Source of the DNA: a virus
IMG/VR virus record: IMGVR_UViG_3300027721_000030
Span: 1 to 41,494 of that record
Length of the DNA: 41,494 bases
Reading direction: 5' to 3' (one strand)
This document shows positions 17,613 through 28,613 of the stretch, piece after piece. The stretch's first letter is position 1, and every line of letters begins with the position of its first letter. Position numbers and translations under genes: made by a program. The notes below the pieces were generated by a model, which was not told the origin of the DNA, did no database searches, and was given only the letters and a program-made list of their open reading frames with translations.

Positions 17613-19544
17613 ATGATACAACAATGATATCAAATAGACGGTAAATGGTTTGACGATGAAAGCAATGTTAAGTTTCCCAAACCAATCGCAGAGATATTAC
17701 AACAGATTAGAGAGGAATACGATTCGTGAATAGAATTTTCAAGAGATAAAAGAGAGTTATTTGAAAAAAGACATAAACTCTATGCAAATATAAGTGATAC
17801 TGAAAACAAAGTTTATATTAGACTACTATTTTCAGTAATGCAAACATTAATGTCATTATATTATAGTGATACCCCAACAGTTAAATTCTACTGAAGGACA
17901 TTATGAGATGAAGATCTAGCAAATAATATAAATAATGTACGGTGATTTGATTATGAAGAGATGGATTTGGAGAAAAAGAAATATACAGTACAATGGGACA
18001 GATTGTTTTATTGATGTTGAATAGAGATATTTGAAGATTGGGACGATGATATTCAATGCCCAGTGTCAAGAGTAATGAATCCAATGACTCGGATCCCTGA
18101 TCCATATTCATATTTATGAGGAGATGAGAGATTTCATTGATTTGAATTAGAAATTGATCTTGATATGTTGACAGAGGAGAACGGATTTAAGAACAAAGAC
18201 TTATTAATCTGAAAAACATTAGAAGATTTGACTAAAACGGCTAGGGAATCAGTATGAGACGTGAGACAACTAAGCGTGGAAGATTACGAAAAGATAAGAA
18301 AAACAACTATATATTATCACTATACTATAATAAATAATAAGAAATATTTTATTTGTACAGATTATTCAAAATCAATAATAATTAAGTTTGAAGAAATCCA
18401 ACCAGCAAACAAAGCACAAAAAAGGAATCCATCATTAGTTAAATTTCCAGTAATAATAAGACACTGGTCACCATTACAAGGAGATCCGTATGGAGTTTGT
18501 ATTCCTGACATAATGGAAGATAAACAAATGATGATTCAATTGTTTACAAACCTAAACAGGATAAAAGCAGAACATGAAGCGTGGTGAGATATGTTCTTTT
18601 ATGATGAAGATGCTATCAAAGATATAAGTGCATTACAAATACCAACACAAGGACCTAAATATATTAAGGCTAATCTAAGACAGAACCCTAACCCAATAAT
18701 GGAAGTGCCAAGAAATAGTGTTAAACCTGACGCATATAATATGCCACAAATATTACAACAACAAGCTAGTCTAGATTTGTGAATGGATCAAAGAACATTA
18801 TGAATCCAATGATGAAGTAATATAACAGCTACAGAAAACCAAACTATTCAAAAGAATGCTAATCTTAGAATGATGTTATGAAGTAAAATAGATGGATGGG
18901 CAGAAAAAGAGTTTGCAAAGATATGGTATTCATTTTATCAATTGAATTTTAAAGGTGGTGAGAAAGCGTTTAGGCTATGAAGTGCCATATGAAGTAATTA
19001 CTTTAGCTTAAAAAGAAATCAATTCATTACTGATTCAGATATAGACGTGGAAATATTAACACAAAGCCAAGTAAACGACAGAGAAGAAAAAGAAAAGGTA
19101 TGATTAATGGCAATGTTGAATGATTTAATAAACAACCCATTATCATCAAACTTTAGTAAGACATTTACAAGAAGAAGGATCCTAAAATTAACATGAGTTC
19201 CTGAAGATATAATTATGGCAATGTTACCAAAGACAAAAGAAGAGTTGCAAGCGGATATGGATGTAGATTTAATTAATAATTGAGAAGATATTATACCTAT
19301 AACAGATATGAATGAAGATCATCGAACTTATTTAGTTAAATATGATAGGGCTATAGATAATGAACAGAAGTTTAGAGCAATAGAAGCAAGAAAAAAAGCG
19401 TTGACAGCAAGTGGTCAATCACAAATTAATCCACAACAACAAGGAGGAAATATGCAAATGCAATGACAACTAGTAAACCAAATGATGCAACAACAGAATA
19501 GCACTCAATGAAAAGCGGCGAGTTTACAGAATGTAGCACAATAA
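17613..19544 (+). CDS. Portal protein
   Basis: 643 residues, the size of P22-type portals. FEKRHKLYANISDTENKVYIRLLFSVMQTLMSLYYSDTPTV is the usual N-terminal stem/clip lead-in, RLFYGCGIEIFEDWDDD the wing with a conserved Gly-Cys-Gly, IRHWSPLQGDPYGVCIPDIM the conserved core, and IQGGSNITATENQTIQKNANLRM the region before the crown helices, with a Gln/Met-rich C-terminus (INPQQQGGNMQMQGQ). It forms the dodecameric channel for DNA. It follows the terminator and heads the virion genes. Confidence 0.88.
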
Positions 19545-19569
19545 AGATTTATATATTAATAATTATAAA

Positions 19570-19704
19570 ATGATGAAAAGATCAAAACCAGCAGTAATGA
19601 AAACAGCGAAAAAAACATCAAAGTTTACAACATCTTGATGAACTAGCTATAAAACAACAGTTAAAAGAACAAAATGACCAAAATTTAATAAATCACATAA
19701 ATAA
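19570..19704 (+). CDS. Small basic protein
   Basis: 44 residues, Lys/Thr/Ser-rich (MKTAKKTSKFTTSGGTSYKT) with no acidic residues. Similar in character to the ORF at 31741. It could be a DNA-contacting virion protein. No family recognised. Stop TAA lies 2 bases from the next ATG, in AAATAAGGATGG, one of the few starts with an AAGG just upstream. Confidence 0.68.
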
Positions 19705-19706
19705 GG

Positions 19707-19985
19707 ATGGAAGCTCTAGATATAGCGAAGAACATAGAGTTATTTAAGTCAAGCCAATGATGGAAATTGATGGTAGAAGAGATTGATAAGAAAATAAAAG
19801 AATATACTGACTTTATAACCTGAGATTTGTTGCCTGAAACTGTAGATGGTGAGATGAATGAAAGGAAATTTGATAAATTTGATTTATTAAGAGTTGAAAG
19901 GAATGTATACAAACAGATTAAAGAATTACCAGATATGCTCATAAGATCACATAATCCAATAACAATTTGAAAGCCACAAGCTTAA
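19707..19985 (+). CDS. Hypothetical virion-region protein
   Basis: 92 residues, helical (NIELFKSSQGWKLMVEEIDK; YTDFITGDLLPETVDG), with a helical C-terminus. Position between portal and scaffold is commonly occupied by small head proteins of this type. The start is supported by TAAGG 2-6 bases before the ATG. Confidence 0.75.
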
Positions 19986-19996
19986 AATACTAGCCC

Positions 19997-20020
19997 TAAA
20001 AGTAGGCAGAATTACTTTTA
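19997..20020 (+). promoter_or_regulatory. Hairpin before the scaffold gene
   Basis: TAAAAGTA (19997-20004) and TACTTTTA (20013-20020), a perfect 8-bp stem with an 8-base loop (GGCAGAAT), 17 bases before the scaffold ATG. Weakly followed by T residues. It may adjust expression between the portal and the capsid genes, or stabilise a processed mRNA end. Confidence 0.5.
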
Positions 20021-20037
20021 AATCATTATTAAATAAA

Positions 20038-20538
20038 ATGACAGATGAAACAGCCAATGTAGAGGCAGAAACTACAGAAGAAGTTACTGAGGACACAAAC
20101 TCAGAAGATACTACTGAAGAAGTTGAACAGACTGAAGAGGTAGTAGAGGAAAAGGTTAAACCTCAACCTAAGAAATTAGATAAATTTGAAAAGATTCTAG
20201 CTGAGAAAAACCAAGCAAAGAAGGAGGCAGAAATAGCGAAGATGGAGAGAGATGTTGCTAAGGTTCAAGCTAAATATTGAGAGATTGACGAGGCAATATA
20301 TAATGAAATCAGAACTAAACATCCAGAACTTGATTTAGAGGAAGTATATGCGATATATTCACATAAGAATCCAAGGGAGCAAGTAGAAAGGAGATCAGAT
20401 CTAAAAGTAGTTGGTAACAAACCAGTCTACACAAAGAAAACATTTACTTACGAAGACCTTAGTAAGATGGACCAAGCTAGATATAACGAGACGCTATGAC
20501 TAGCTAAACAAGGTAAGGTTGCAATAAGAACATCTTAA
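20038..20538 (+). CDS. Scaffold protein
   Basis: 166 residues. A very acidic N-terminal half (residues 1-40, about half Glu/Thr/Asp), then a coiled coil (KFEKILAEKNQAKKEAEIAK...) and a C-terminal basic part (SDLKVVGNKPVYTKKTFTYE, then LGLAKQGKVAIRTS). This is the standard pattern of HK97/P22-type scaffolding proteins placed between portal and major capsid genes. It would guide shell assembly and be released or cleaved before packaging. Confidence 0.85.
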
Positions 20539-20562
20539 CTTTTAAATTATAATTTTATTAAA

Positions 20563-21399
20563 ATGACTTCAGTTACAAAATATGGTTGAAATACCATTGT
20601 ATTAGTAGACCTATTACAAAAAGAAACAATTAGACTTTTAGATGAAAAATTAGTAGTAACTCCTTGGGCTAATAGAACATACGAATGAGCTATTCAACAA
20701 CAAGGTGATACAGTTAGAGTAGAAACATTTCCTAATGTTACATATTCATCTTGAACTACTGCATGAGCAGACATCACAGAATCAAGCTTCACAGTTTCAA
20801 GTGAAACATTGCAAGCTGACAAATTGGCTCAATTAAACATTCCTATTGCAGACTTATCTAGAATCCAAGCTAACATTGATTTGATGTCTAAATTGGCTGA
20901 CAGAATAGCTTTTGCAATGGCTAAAGTTTATGAACAATTTGTTATCTACACAGCAGTAGCATGAGCTTGAACTACATTATATTCAGGTTGAGCGGTATGA
21001 TTGACTAAATCAAACATCCATCAATACATTGAAGAAATGAGAGTTGCTTTATCTGATAAAAACTGGTTTTGAGATACAGCTTTGTTTGTAACTCCTTCAG
21101 TTGCATCATTAGTAAGACAATCAGCTTTGTTTGATTGATTCAGAGAATGATTAGACATTAGAATGAATGGATTTGTTTGAAGAATGTCATGATTCCAAAT
21201 CTTTGAATCTAACTTAATACCTTCAACTAAAATGTTGGCATTATGAAGAGGATGTGTTCACTTTGTAGAACAAATGGGTAAAACAGATATCAGACAAGCA
21301 GTAGAATGATTTAGAGTACATTTCATTAGTGAATTAGTCTACGGCGGGAAGGTCTTTACAGAAGAGGCAAAAGGTATAGCAACACTTCTCTATTCTTAA
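20563..21399 (+). CDS. Major capsid protein, HK97 fold
   Basis: 278 residues. VTPWANRTYEGAIQQQGDTVRVETFPNV, ITESSFTVSSETLQADKLAQLNI and YEQFVIYTAVAGAGTTLYS, then ALFVTPSVASLVRQSALFDGF and MSGFQIFESNLIPST, give the order of P22 coat-like/phage capsid families (E-loop, spine helix, A-domain). Codon use differs from all other genes: Ile is ATT or ATC in 15 of 18 codons by my count, while ATA dominates elsewhere, and NNC/NNT codons are enriched, as expected for the most strongly expressed protein. TGA is still used for Gly. Confidence 0.92.
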
Positions 21400-21441
21400 A
21401 AAATATATATAATATGTTATAAAGGGACTTAGCGGTTTAAT

Positions 21442-21480
21442 TAGTGGGAGGTGTTAGAGACCTCCTGCTACCCTATTCTT
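21442..21480 (+). terminator. GC-rich hairpin after the major capsid gene
   Basis: Stem TAGUGGGAGGU/ACCUCCUGCUA around loop GUUAGAG: 9 Watson-Crick plus 2 G-U pairs, 21442-21452 and 21460-21470, then CCCTATTCTTTTA. The U-tract is interrupted, so it probably lowers transcription of downstream genes after the capsid or protects the 3' end of a capsid mRNA. It resembles the hairpin at 8835-8856. Confidence 0.7.
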
Positions 21481-21501
21481 TTATACTCTAACTATAAAAA
21501 G

Positions 21502-22011
21502 ATGGAAGAACGAAAAATAATCCCATTTGGGAATTGAAATTATAGAATAAATAAGTGCTGAGAAATACAAAGACTTCATAGATATAAAAAAATACGGTTA
21601 TCTATGAAAACAACATTAAGAGCATTATATCCAAGAGTATCATTATGTCATAATTACGAAAAAAAGAATTATATGGTAAATCGTTTGATGTGATGTGCAT
21701 TCCTATGATTAAATATGGAAGATAGGCGAACATTAGTATTACATTTAGACGACAATCCATCTAATAACAATCTAAATAACTTGTCATTATGAACACAAGC
21801 TGATAACATGAAGGATATGAGGAGAAAATGAAGAGATAACTTCTTAAAATGATCTAGTCATCCAATGGCTAAACTTAATGAAGAAAAAGTAAGGCAAATA
21901 AAACTATCCTATAATTTGAATTCACAGACTCTATGAAATATATATTGAGTAAGTAGAGACATGATTGATAGAATAAGAGCTTGAAAAAACCGAACACACG
22001 TTATGATTTAA
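21502..22011 (+). CDS. HNH homing endonuclease
   Basis: 169 residues. GNYRINKCGEIQRL at the N-terminus (NUMOD4-like), then HLDDNPSNNNLNNLSLGTQADNM, the HNH_3/NUMOD core (HLDxNxxNNxLxNLxxGTxxxN), and a C-terminal repeat-type DNA-binding region (AKLNEEKVRQIKL and NIYGVSRDMIDRIRAGKN, an HTH of the NUMOD1/MerR-like kind). Free-standing endonuclease inserted between the capsid and adaptor genes. Such enzymes cut phages lacking the insertion and spread themselves. Confidence 0.88.
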
Positions 22012-22029
22012 TTACTATAAATTATACAA

Positions 22030-22728
22030 ATGATCTACACAGACATCACAGAATATGCTCGCGAACAAGCAAACGTATCATCAGCAGATTATACAGATGC
22101 TAAGTTACTAAAATATGTAAATAGGAGGTATCATGAAATCGAAAACTCTATAAAGAAATTTGTAGCGGTAGATTATTTCTATGATGTATATACAACAAAT
22201 CTAGTAGCAAATCAAAACGAGTATTCATTTGAAACATCTAGCGCAACTCAACCATGAATAACTGACGTTATAAGATTAGAGATTAAATGGGCAACAACTG
22301 ACGCATATTATACATTATTGAAGCCTAGAGCTTATGATGATCTTACAACTGATGAAATATCATCATTGCAAGCTAAAGAGGATTGATATTATCAAGTTAA
22401 AGATTCAAGTGTATTTATATATCCAACACCATTGAACTCAGTAAGTAATGGATTAAGAATGCAATCAATAATAAATCTAATAGATCTAACAGTTACAAGT
22501 ATTGAAACAGAGATATTTCCAAGACATACAGAATTAAGACAATATCATTATATAATAGCAATGTGAGTAATAGCGGATATATTTTGAATGAAGAGACTAG
22601 CACAAGACAAGGCTAATGCAGAAATAGAATATAACAACCAATTACAAAAGATGTTGTCAGAGTTAGGAAATAGAGTAAGTCAACCAATAGAAGGGTATAA
22701 TCCAAGTTGATATATTTATAAATTATAA
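22030..22728 (+). CDS. Head-tail connector / virion structural protein
   Basis: 232 residues. AREQANVSSADYTDAKLLKYVNRRYHEIENSI and YTTNLVANQNEYSFETSSATQ, with IPxxVIRLEIKWATTD-like and PRAYDDLTTDEISSLQ blocks, LIDLTVTSIETEIFPRHTELRQYHYII in the C-terminal half. This is the usual pattern of the adaptor/ring protein following the major capsid protein in podo- and siphophages (gp6-like helical adaptor). It would attach the tail to the portal. Confidence 0.8.
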
Positions 22729-22733
22729 ACTAT

Positions 22734-25466
22734 ATGGCACAAACTATCGCACCAATACTAAACAATTGAGCAACATGATGAATAGCTGATGATAAGTTCG
22801 TATGAATAGCTAATAGTTTTCAAGATATTTCAAATTTAGAGATTAGGAAGTTTCCAAAACAAGTGCAACTACAATATGCTATGGTAAAAGATAGTTGAAG
22901 TGTGGTAGTAGATAAGATTAATTGTTCGTTGACTATATCAAGTACATGAGATATAATGGCATTTGGTAATGCTTGAAATATTTATGTTAAATCGCTTTGA
23001 TGAGCACGACAAAAAGTATATACTCATAGTACTTGATATTCAATATTAGGATGTATAGAATATAATCAGTATATATACTGGGCAACATTAGACAAATTAC
23101 ATAGAACAGATATAAGTAGTGTGTCAACGGCTATTAGTTGAGGAACATTAACACCTACGGATCTAAACTGGAAGACATTGAACTGAATAACTTATAGTAA
23201 CTGATTACAGACTAGTTACACATTAGATACAAGTGTTAAATATAAAACAGGTGAAAAGATATACGTTAAAAAGAATTATAATTTGTGAGCAGTTTGAATT
23301 AGTAGTTGAACAACAGCACCAACAAAAGCTTACTTAATAGAAGCTCCAGTGGTTCCTGCGATAGCATGAAATAGTTTAAGATTATATACAAGTTCACAAG
23401 TAGATGTGTTGACATGAAGTCCTGTTTGGACAGAAGCAAGACCTTCTTGAGATAATAATAGAGATTGGAGGATAACAGATGTAAGTATAAACTGACAAAT
23501 AATGTTAGCTTGAGCTTATTGATGAAGATTATATACAAGTGCTGATTGATGAGCTAACTGGACAGAGAGACAACCATTAGGAGATAATAATGGGAATTGG
23601 TTGACGTGAGCTATAAGCGATGACTGAACAAAGATGATAGTAGCAGAAGACGCTAAAAGATTGTGGTATAGTACAGATAGTGGAGCTAACTGGACAGAAA
23701 CACGTCCAGATTGAGATGCTGATAAGGATTGGACATTTGTTAAAATAACACCAAGCGGAGCTAAATATTTTGTATGAAATAAAACAAAAGTATTTACTAG
23801 TACAAATTGAAGTTCATGGACTGACATAAAGACACAAAAGGATGTTTATGAAATATTTTGGGATTGAGAAATAAGCAACGACTGAAATAGAATATTATTA
23901 ACATGATGATTTGATTCTGTCAGTAGTACGCCTTATAATGTTTATTATACAGTTGATTGATGATCTAATTGGTCAACAAAACTAACAACAAGTTTAGTTC
24001 CATGATATAATAAATGTACAATGACAGACGATTGATTATTTCTATTTGTAACTGAGAGACAAGCACCACAAGAATTACATTATTCACTAGATAATTGAGC
24101 AACATGGAGTGATGTAACAATAGCAGAATGAGTGACAAATATATCATGTGATTATTTAGGACAAATAGTAACATTATCAACAACAAAACGTATATATAGG
24201 ACATTAGACTTATTTACTTCTACAAATGAATATAGACCAGCAGGAGACGTTGATAAATCATGGAATAATATCAAGTTGTGACAATGAGCTATCCGATTAC
24301 AAACAGTTAATGTAACAACTTGAGTTGCAACATTTAGCACAAGTATTACGGCTGGTAAATATTACTACATATTAGCTGACAAAGAATGATCAAGTTACGA
24401 CGCTTCATATAAAACGACATCATATCCAGTAACAAAAACAGATATAAATTATATTAATTGAGTAGCTCCATATACAGACACAACAAAATCACGATTAATA
24501 ACATCATTATGAACTACAATAGTAAATGATATAGCTCATCCAATGATTACAAGTAACTGAACATTATATATAGGTGATTGACAGTTCGTGGCTACAATAG
24601 ATCCAGCTGGTGCTTATGTATGAGATACATTGGAATTAGCTGAGATGGATAAAATATATGATATTACTTATAATAATGCTTATGTAAGGATATATTGTAT
24701 TCAATGAACTAGTTCAGATACATGAATAGCTTACTTTTGGGATTGAGTACAACCAGCACCAGACCAAAGACAAGAGTTGCCAGGTAAATTCAGGAATGTA
24801 ACTATGAGGGATAATATAGATTATACAATAATGTGAACAAACGAAACTATATTATACTTTTATCCATATCAAAGACAGTTACTCAAGAGAATAACTAATT
24901 TTTCTAGTGGTATAAAATCAATGATAAATTACAAAAATTATTTATTATTTTGAGCATTATGAGGGGTATATTCATGGTGAAACTTCAATAAAGACTATCC
25001 TGAATGTTTAAACTTAGAATATAAGACATCAAACGGTAATAATACAGATGAAATATGATGTATATGGAATAGTAACGGAGATTTGTATGTATGATGGAAG
25101 AACTGAACAAGCTATTGAATAGATAAATTAAGCACAACGGTCTATTCATTAACATGATATTTAACAAGTAGAGTCTTTTATTGATCAAATATGTTTAGAA
25201 GAAAGGATGATTGCGAAATATATATTTCCCATGAACCATTGATAGCATGACAAACAATAAAAGTATATACAAAAAAGAATTTAAGTTGAAGTTTTACGTT
25301 AAGTTATACAATAGATAGTACAAATTGAGCAGTGTCAGAGAATAACTTTCAATTACAACAAGAATTTTTTCAATTAGAGATTAAGTTGGAATTAGAATGA
25401 CCTTGAACCTCAACACCAATTATATATGAATGTGTTTTAAGGCTAAATCAAGAATCAGAATGATAA
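22734..25466 (+). CDS. Large Asp-box (BNR) repeat tail protein
   Basis: 910 residues. At least five Asp-boxes SxDxGxxW occur between about 23530 and 24100: SADGGANW, STDSGANW, STNGSSW, TVDGGSNW and SLDNGATW, with regular spacing, which is a beta-propeller of the sialidase/sortilin type. Several of their glycines are TGA. The N-terminal 180 residues and the C-terminal 300 residues are beta-rich (Thr, Ser, Tyr) without known motifs. It probably binds a surface sugar of the host; no catalytic sialidase residues (Arg triad) could be assigned. Confidence 0.78.
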
Positions 25467-25489
25467 TTTATTTATCTAAGAAATAAAAC

Positions 25490-25723
25490 ATGTCTAAAAA
25501 TGAAATAAAAGATATAAGTATCCCAAGTATTGATAGCCAACCAATACAAATTAATATTTGAGCAGATAACACAGGGACATCAGCCAATCAAAGTGCAGGA
25601 ATTACAAGTGCTCCCACAAGACTAAGGGGGTGAGTGCTGGGTAATTGAACAACACCAGCCGGAACAGTGACACTAGAAGTTAATTGAAAAACATACTATT
25701 TATTATATTCAACAACTCCATAA
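25490..25723 (+). CDS. Small virion-associated protein
   Basis: 77 residues, Thr/Ser/Gly-rich with TSANQSAGITSAPTRLRGG and VTLEVNGKTYYLLYSTTP, typical of small beta-structured tail proteins. No family recognised. Stop overlaps the next ATG by one base (TAATGG). Confidence 0.7.
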
Positions 25724-28590
25724 TGGCAACAACAAGAAAAGCAACAACAAAAGTTGCACCAGCAAAAAAGACATCATCATATACTACAAGTTGATGAACA
25801 TCATTTTCTAATGCTAAACCAGCACCACAGATAAATTATGCACCACAAATTAAGAGTGCTCCACAGATTACGAGTGCTCCACAAATAACACCAGCACCAC
25901 AGATATCACCAGCACCACAAATAGGGACACCTGTGCAGGCAGTTTCAACATCACAAAATAAACCAATTACAAATTGACAAGTGAAAATACAAGCTCCTAA
26001 ATGAACAGTTATCAAGTCTAACGTTCCTAAAAGCCAACCAACTTGACAGTATCAAACAGTTAGTACTGAATGACAAACAGTTGATGTATGACAAAGAGAT
26101 TATGCAACATGATATCCTACAGGAACACCGCCAGTTTGAAGTATAGGCGAGTCTTATAGAAAAGAAGCATGACAAGAGGCGGTATTGACTGACGCTTTAT
26201 GAAATAAAACAACATTATCATGAGAACCAATTCAACCCTCAAATAATATATGATGATCAACAACATCTGTATGATGAACTTGAACAGGAACCAATGCTAC
26301 ATTTAACAATATACCCGAATCACCAACTGAGAATAAGGTAGATATGAATAGAATAAACAGCTCAAATGCTTATGAAAACCTACAAGCTGGTAATATATCA
26401 GAGCAACAATATAACGATATAATGGGAGTTGATCAAAACAAAGTGGCAAGAATGCAAGAACTACAAGCAATGACATCTACAGATCAACTAAAGGCTAGCA
26501 AAGGGAAATATACATTAAAAGAAGTAATGGAATATAATCCACAATTATATAATAACTGGTTACAAGCTAGAAAGGATGAAGCAATAACTAACGACGTTAA
26601 TGCTACATTGACGCCAGCAGTACCAACAAATTTAGTAAATCAGACAGGAGATCAAGATTTTGATATTACAAAGATACTACAAGACTTTATAAATAATAGT
26701 CAGAACAGTAATAAGTTTAATATAGAAGAAGAAAGGAATAAGTTAATGCAAGAATACGACGTTAACTGATTACAAACTATGAATAACGAGAATAAGGCGA
26801 AAGTATTAGAGATTCAATCATTAATGAGGAATAAACTAGATGAAGTAAGGAAAAGGTATGAGTGAACATGAGCCACAGAATGATTTATAAGGGCTATGGC
26901 CGCAAAAGAAAATACATATTTACAACAAGAGCTAGACGATGCACAAATAGCCTACTGATTAAGTTCAGATAATCTTAACGATGCACTAGCAAACGTGACA
27001 GATAGTTTGGGAATATCACAACAACAATATAATATGGATCGTCAAGATATGATGGATAAAATAACTCAGGCTTGATTTGTAATGGATTTAGCTAGTTACC
27101 AAACACCACAACAAAAGGAAGATCAAGCATGGAATAGTTTTATTAGACAACAAGATTATATAAACTGAAATATTAATTCAAGCGATCCAGCCACAAGACA
27201 GAAAGCAATAAGTAATGCAGTAGATTGAGTATTAAAGGAATTTGCTTGAATACCAATGCTAAGAAGTAGAGAACAAATGATCTCAGATATAACAAAGATG
27301 GTTAATTGATGAACAGAATTATGAAAAGCTATAACAGACAATATAAGAACCCCAATAATGAATAAACCTGAGTATAAAGCATGGGCAAATAAACAATTTG
27401 GAGCAAATGAAATACAGAATATAAACTGAGTAGATATGCAGTTTAACTCTAATACTAATAGTTGGGAGTTACCAACAATTACAGATGGTTCATTTTGAGT
27501 ATGGTCTTGAAAAACAACTAATATATGAGCAGAAGATTGGGATGTAGATCTAAATGTATGAGATTATATACAAGCTCCTACAAATTGAATAATAAAATCA
27601 TTAAATACAGACAGAGATGGAAACGTATCAATGCAAATGTACACAGACGATTGATATATATTAGAATTTAATCATCTTGATCCGTCAACATATGAAAAAT
27701 TTGAATGATTAATTGGTAAGAATGTAAGTCAATTTGATGTAATAGCGATATGATGAAATACATGAAGTGTAAAAGATAGCAATTGAAATTGGCTAAGAAA
27801 AGATTGAAAGGTGATAAATCAAGAAGCATTAAATAATTGATATTGAAGCCACTTGGATACAAGATTAGTTGACAAAGACTGAAATGTATTGTCTTGAAAT
27901 AAAGTAAAATCATATATAGAGTGAAAAAGAAGTTCACAAGCTGGTAAATCATCTACAACTTTTGATCCTGCTTATGCAAATACATATTCAGCGATTCTTG
28001 CTGATCAGAATTGAATGGCGACAACTAGGTTTTCAAAAGAATTATGAATAAGTTGAAAAGACTTAATAAAACAAGCTCAAGAGTGGAAAAAATCAACATT
28101 ATGAAAAAGTGTTTGAGTGGCATTAGACGCTATTGATAAATTAGATACAAATTATCCATGAAGAGGTAATGCAATTTTGTCAGACTACTGAGCTACTAGA
28201 ATAGTAAATCCAGCGTTGGCAGATTTCAACAGACAATATAACTATATAAAAGCCAATTTAACAATGGACAAATTAGTCGCTTTAAAAGCTAGTTGAGCTA
28301 CATTTTGAGCGCTTAGTGATCCAGAAAGAGAAGCAATTGGAAATGCAGCAAACGCTATTAGCTTAGATATGTCAGCAGAAGAATTTAAGGTTCAGTTAGA
28401 TATTATAAGGGAGACTTTAAAGTCATCTGTATGATGAGTAGACCCAAGATTAACAAATGCTGACACTAATAATACTAATAATAATAATACATGAACTACG
28501 ATAAATTATTGATTCATAAACACATCACCAACATGAGCTTGAAGTAATTCAATAAGCAATCGAGATGCTTATGCTAGTACATATAAATAA
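25723..28590 (+). CDS. Large virion protein with Ala/Pro/Gln-rich N-terminus and degenerate M23-like domain
   Basis: 955 residues. N-terminal 70 residues contain tandem APQI-type repeats (SAPQI, PAPQI), followed by low-complexity Ser/Thr/Gly. A helical middle (about 220-560) is tape-measure-like. From about 607: DLNVGDYIQAPTNGIIKSL, ILEFNHLDPSTY (H651), a Gly-rich GGNTG and YGSHLDTRLVDKDGN (H710), the order of LytM/M23 peptidases, but the first zinc His and the HxH pattern (here HLD) are altered, so it is probably inactive or uses different ligands. The C-terminal end is Asn/Thr-rich. Likely ejected with DNA or spanning the tail. Confidence 0.72.
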
Positions 28591-28613
28591 TTTTAAATAA
28601 TATATAAAAATCA

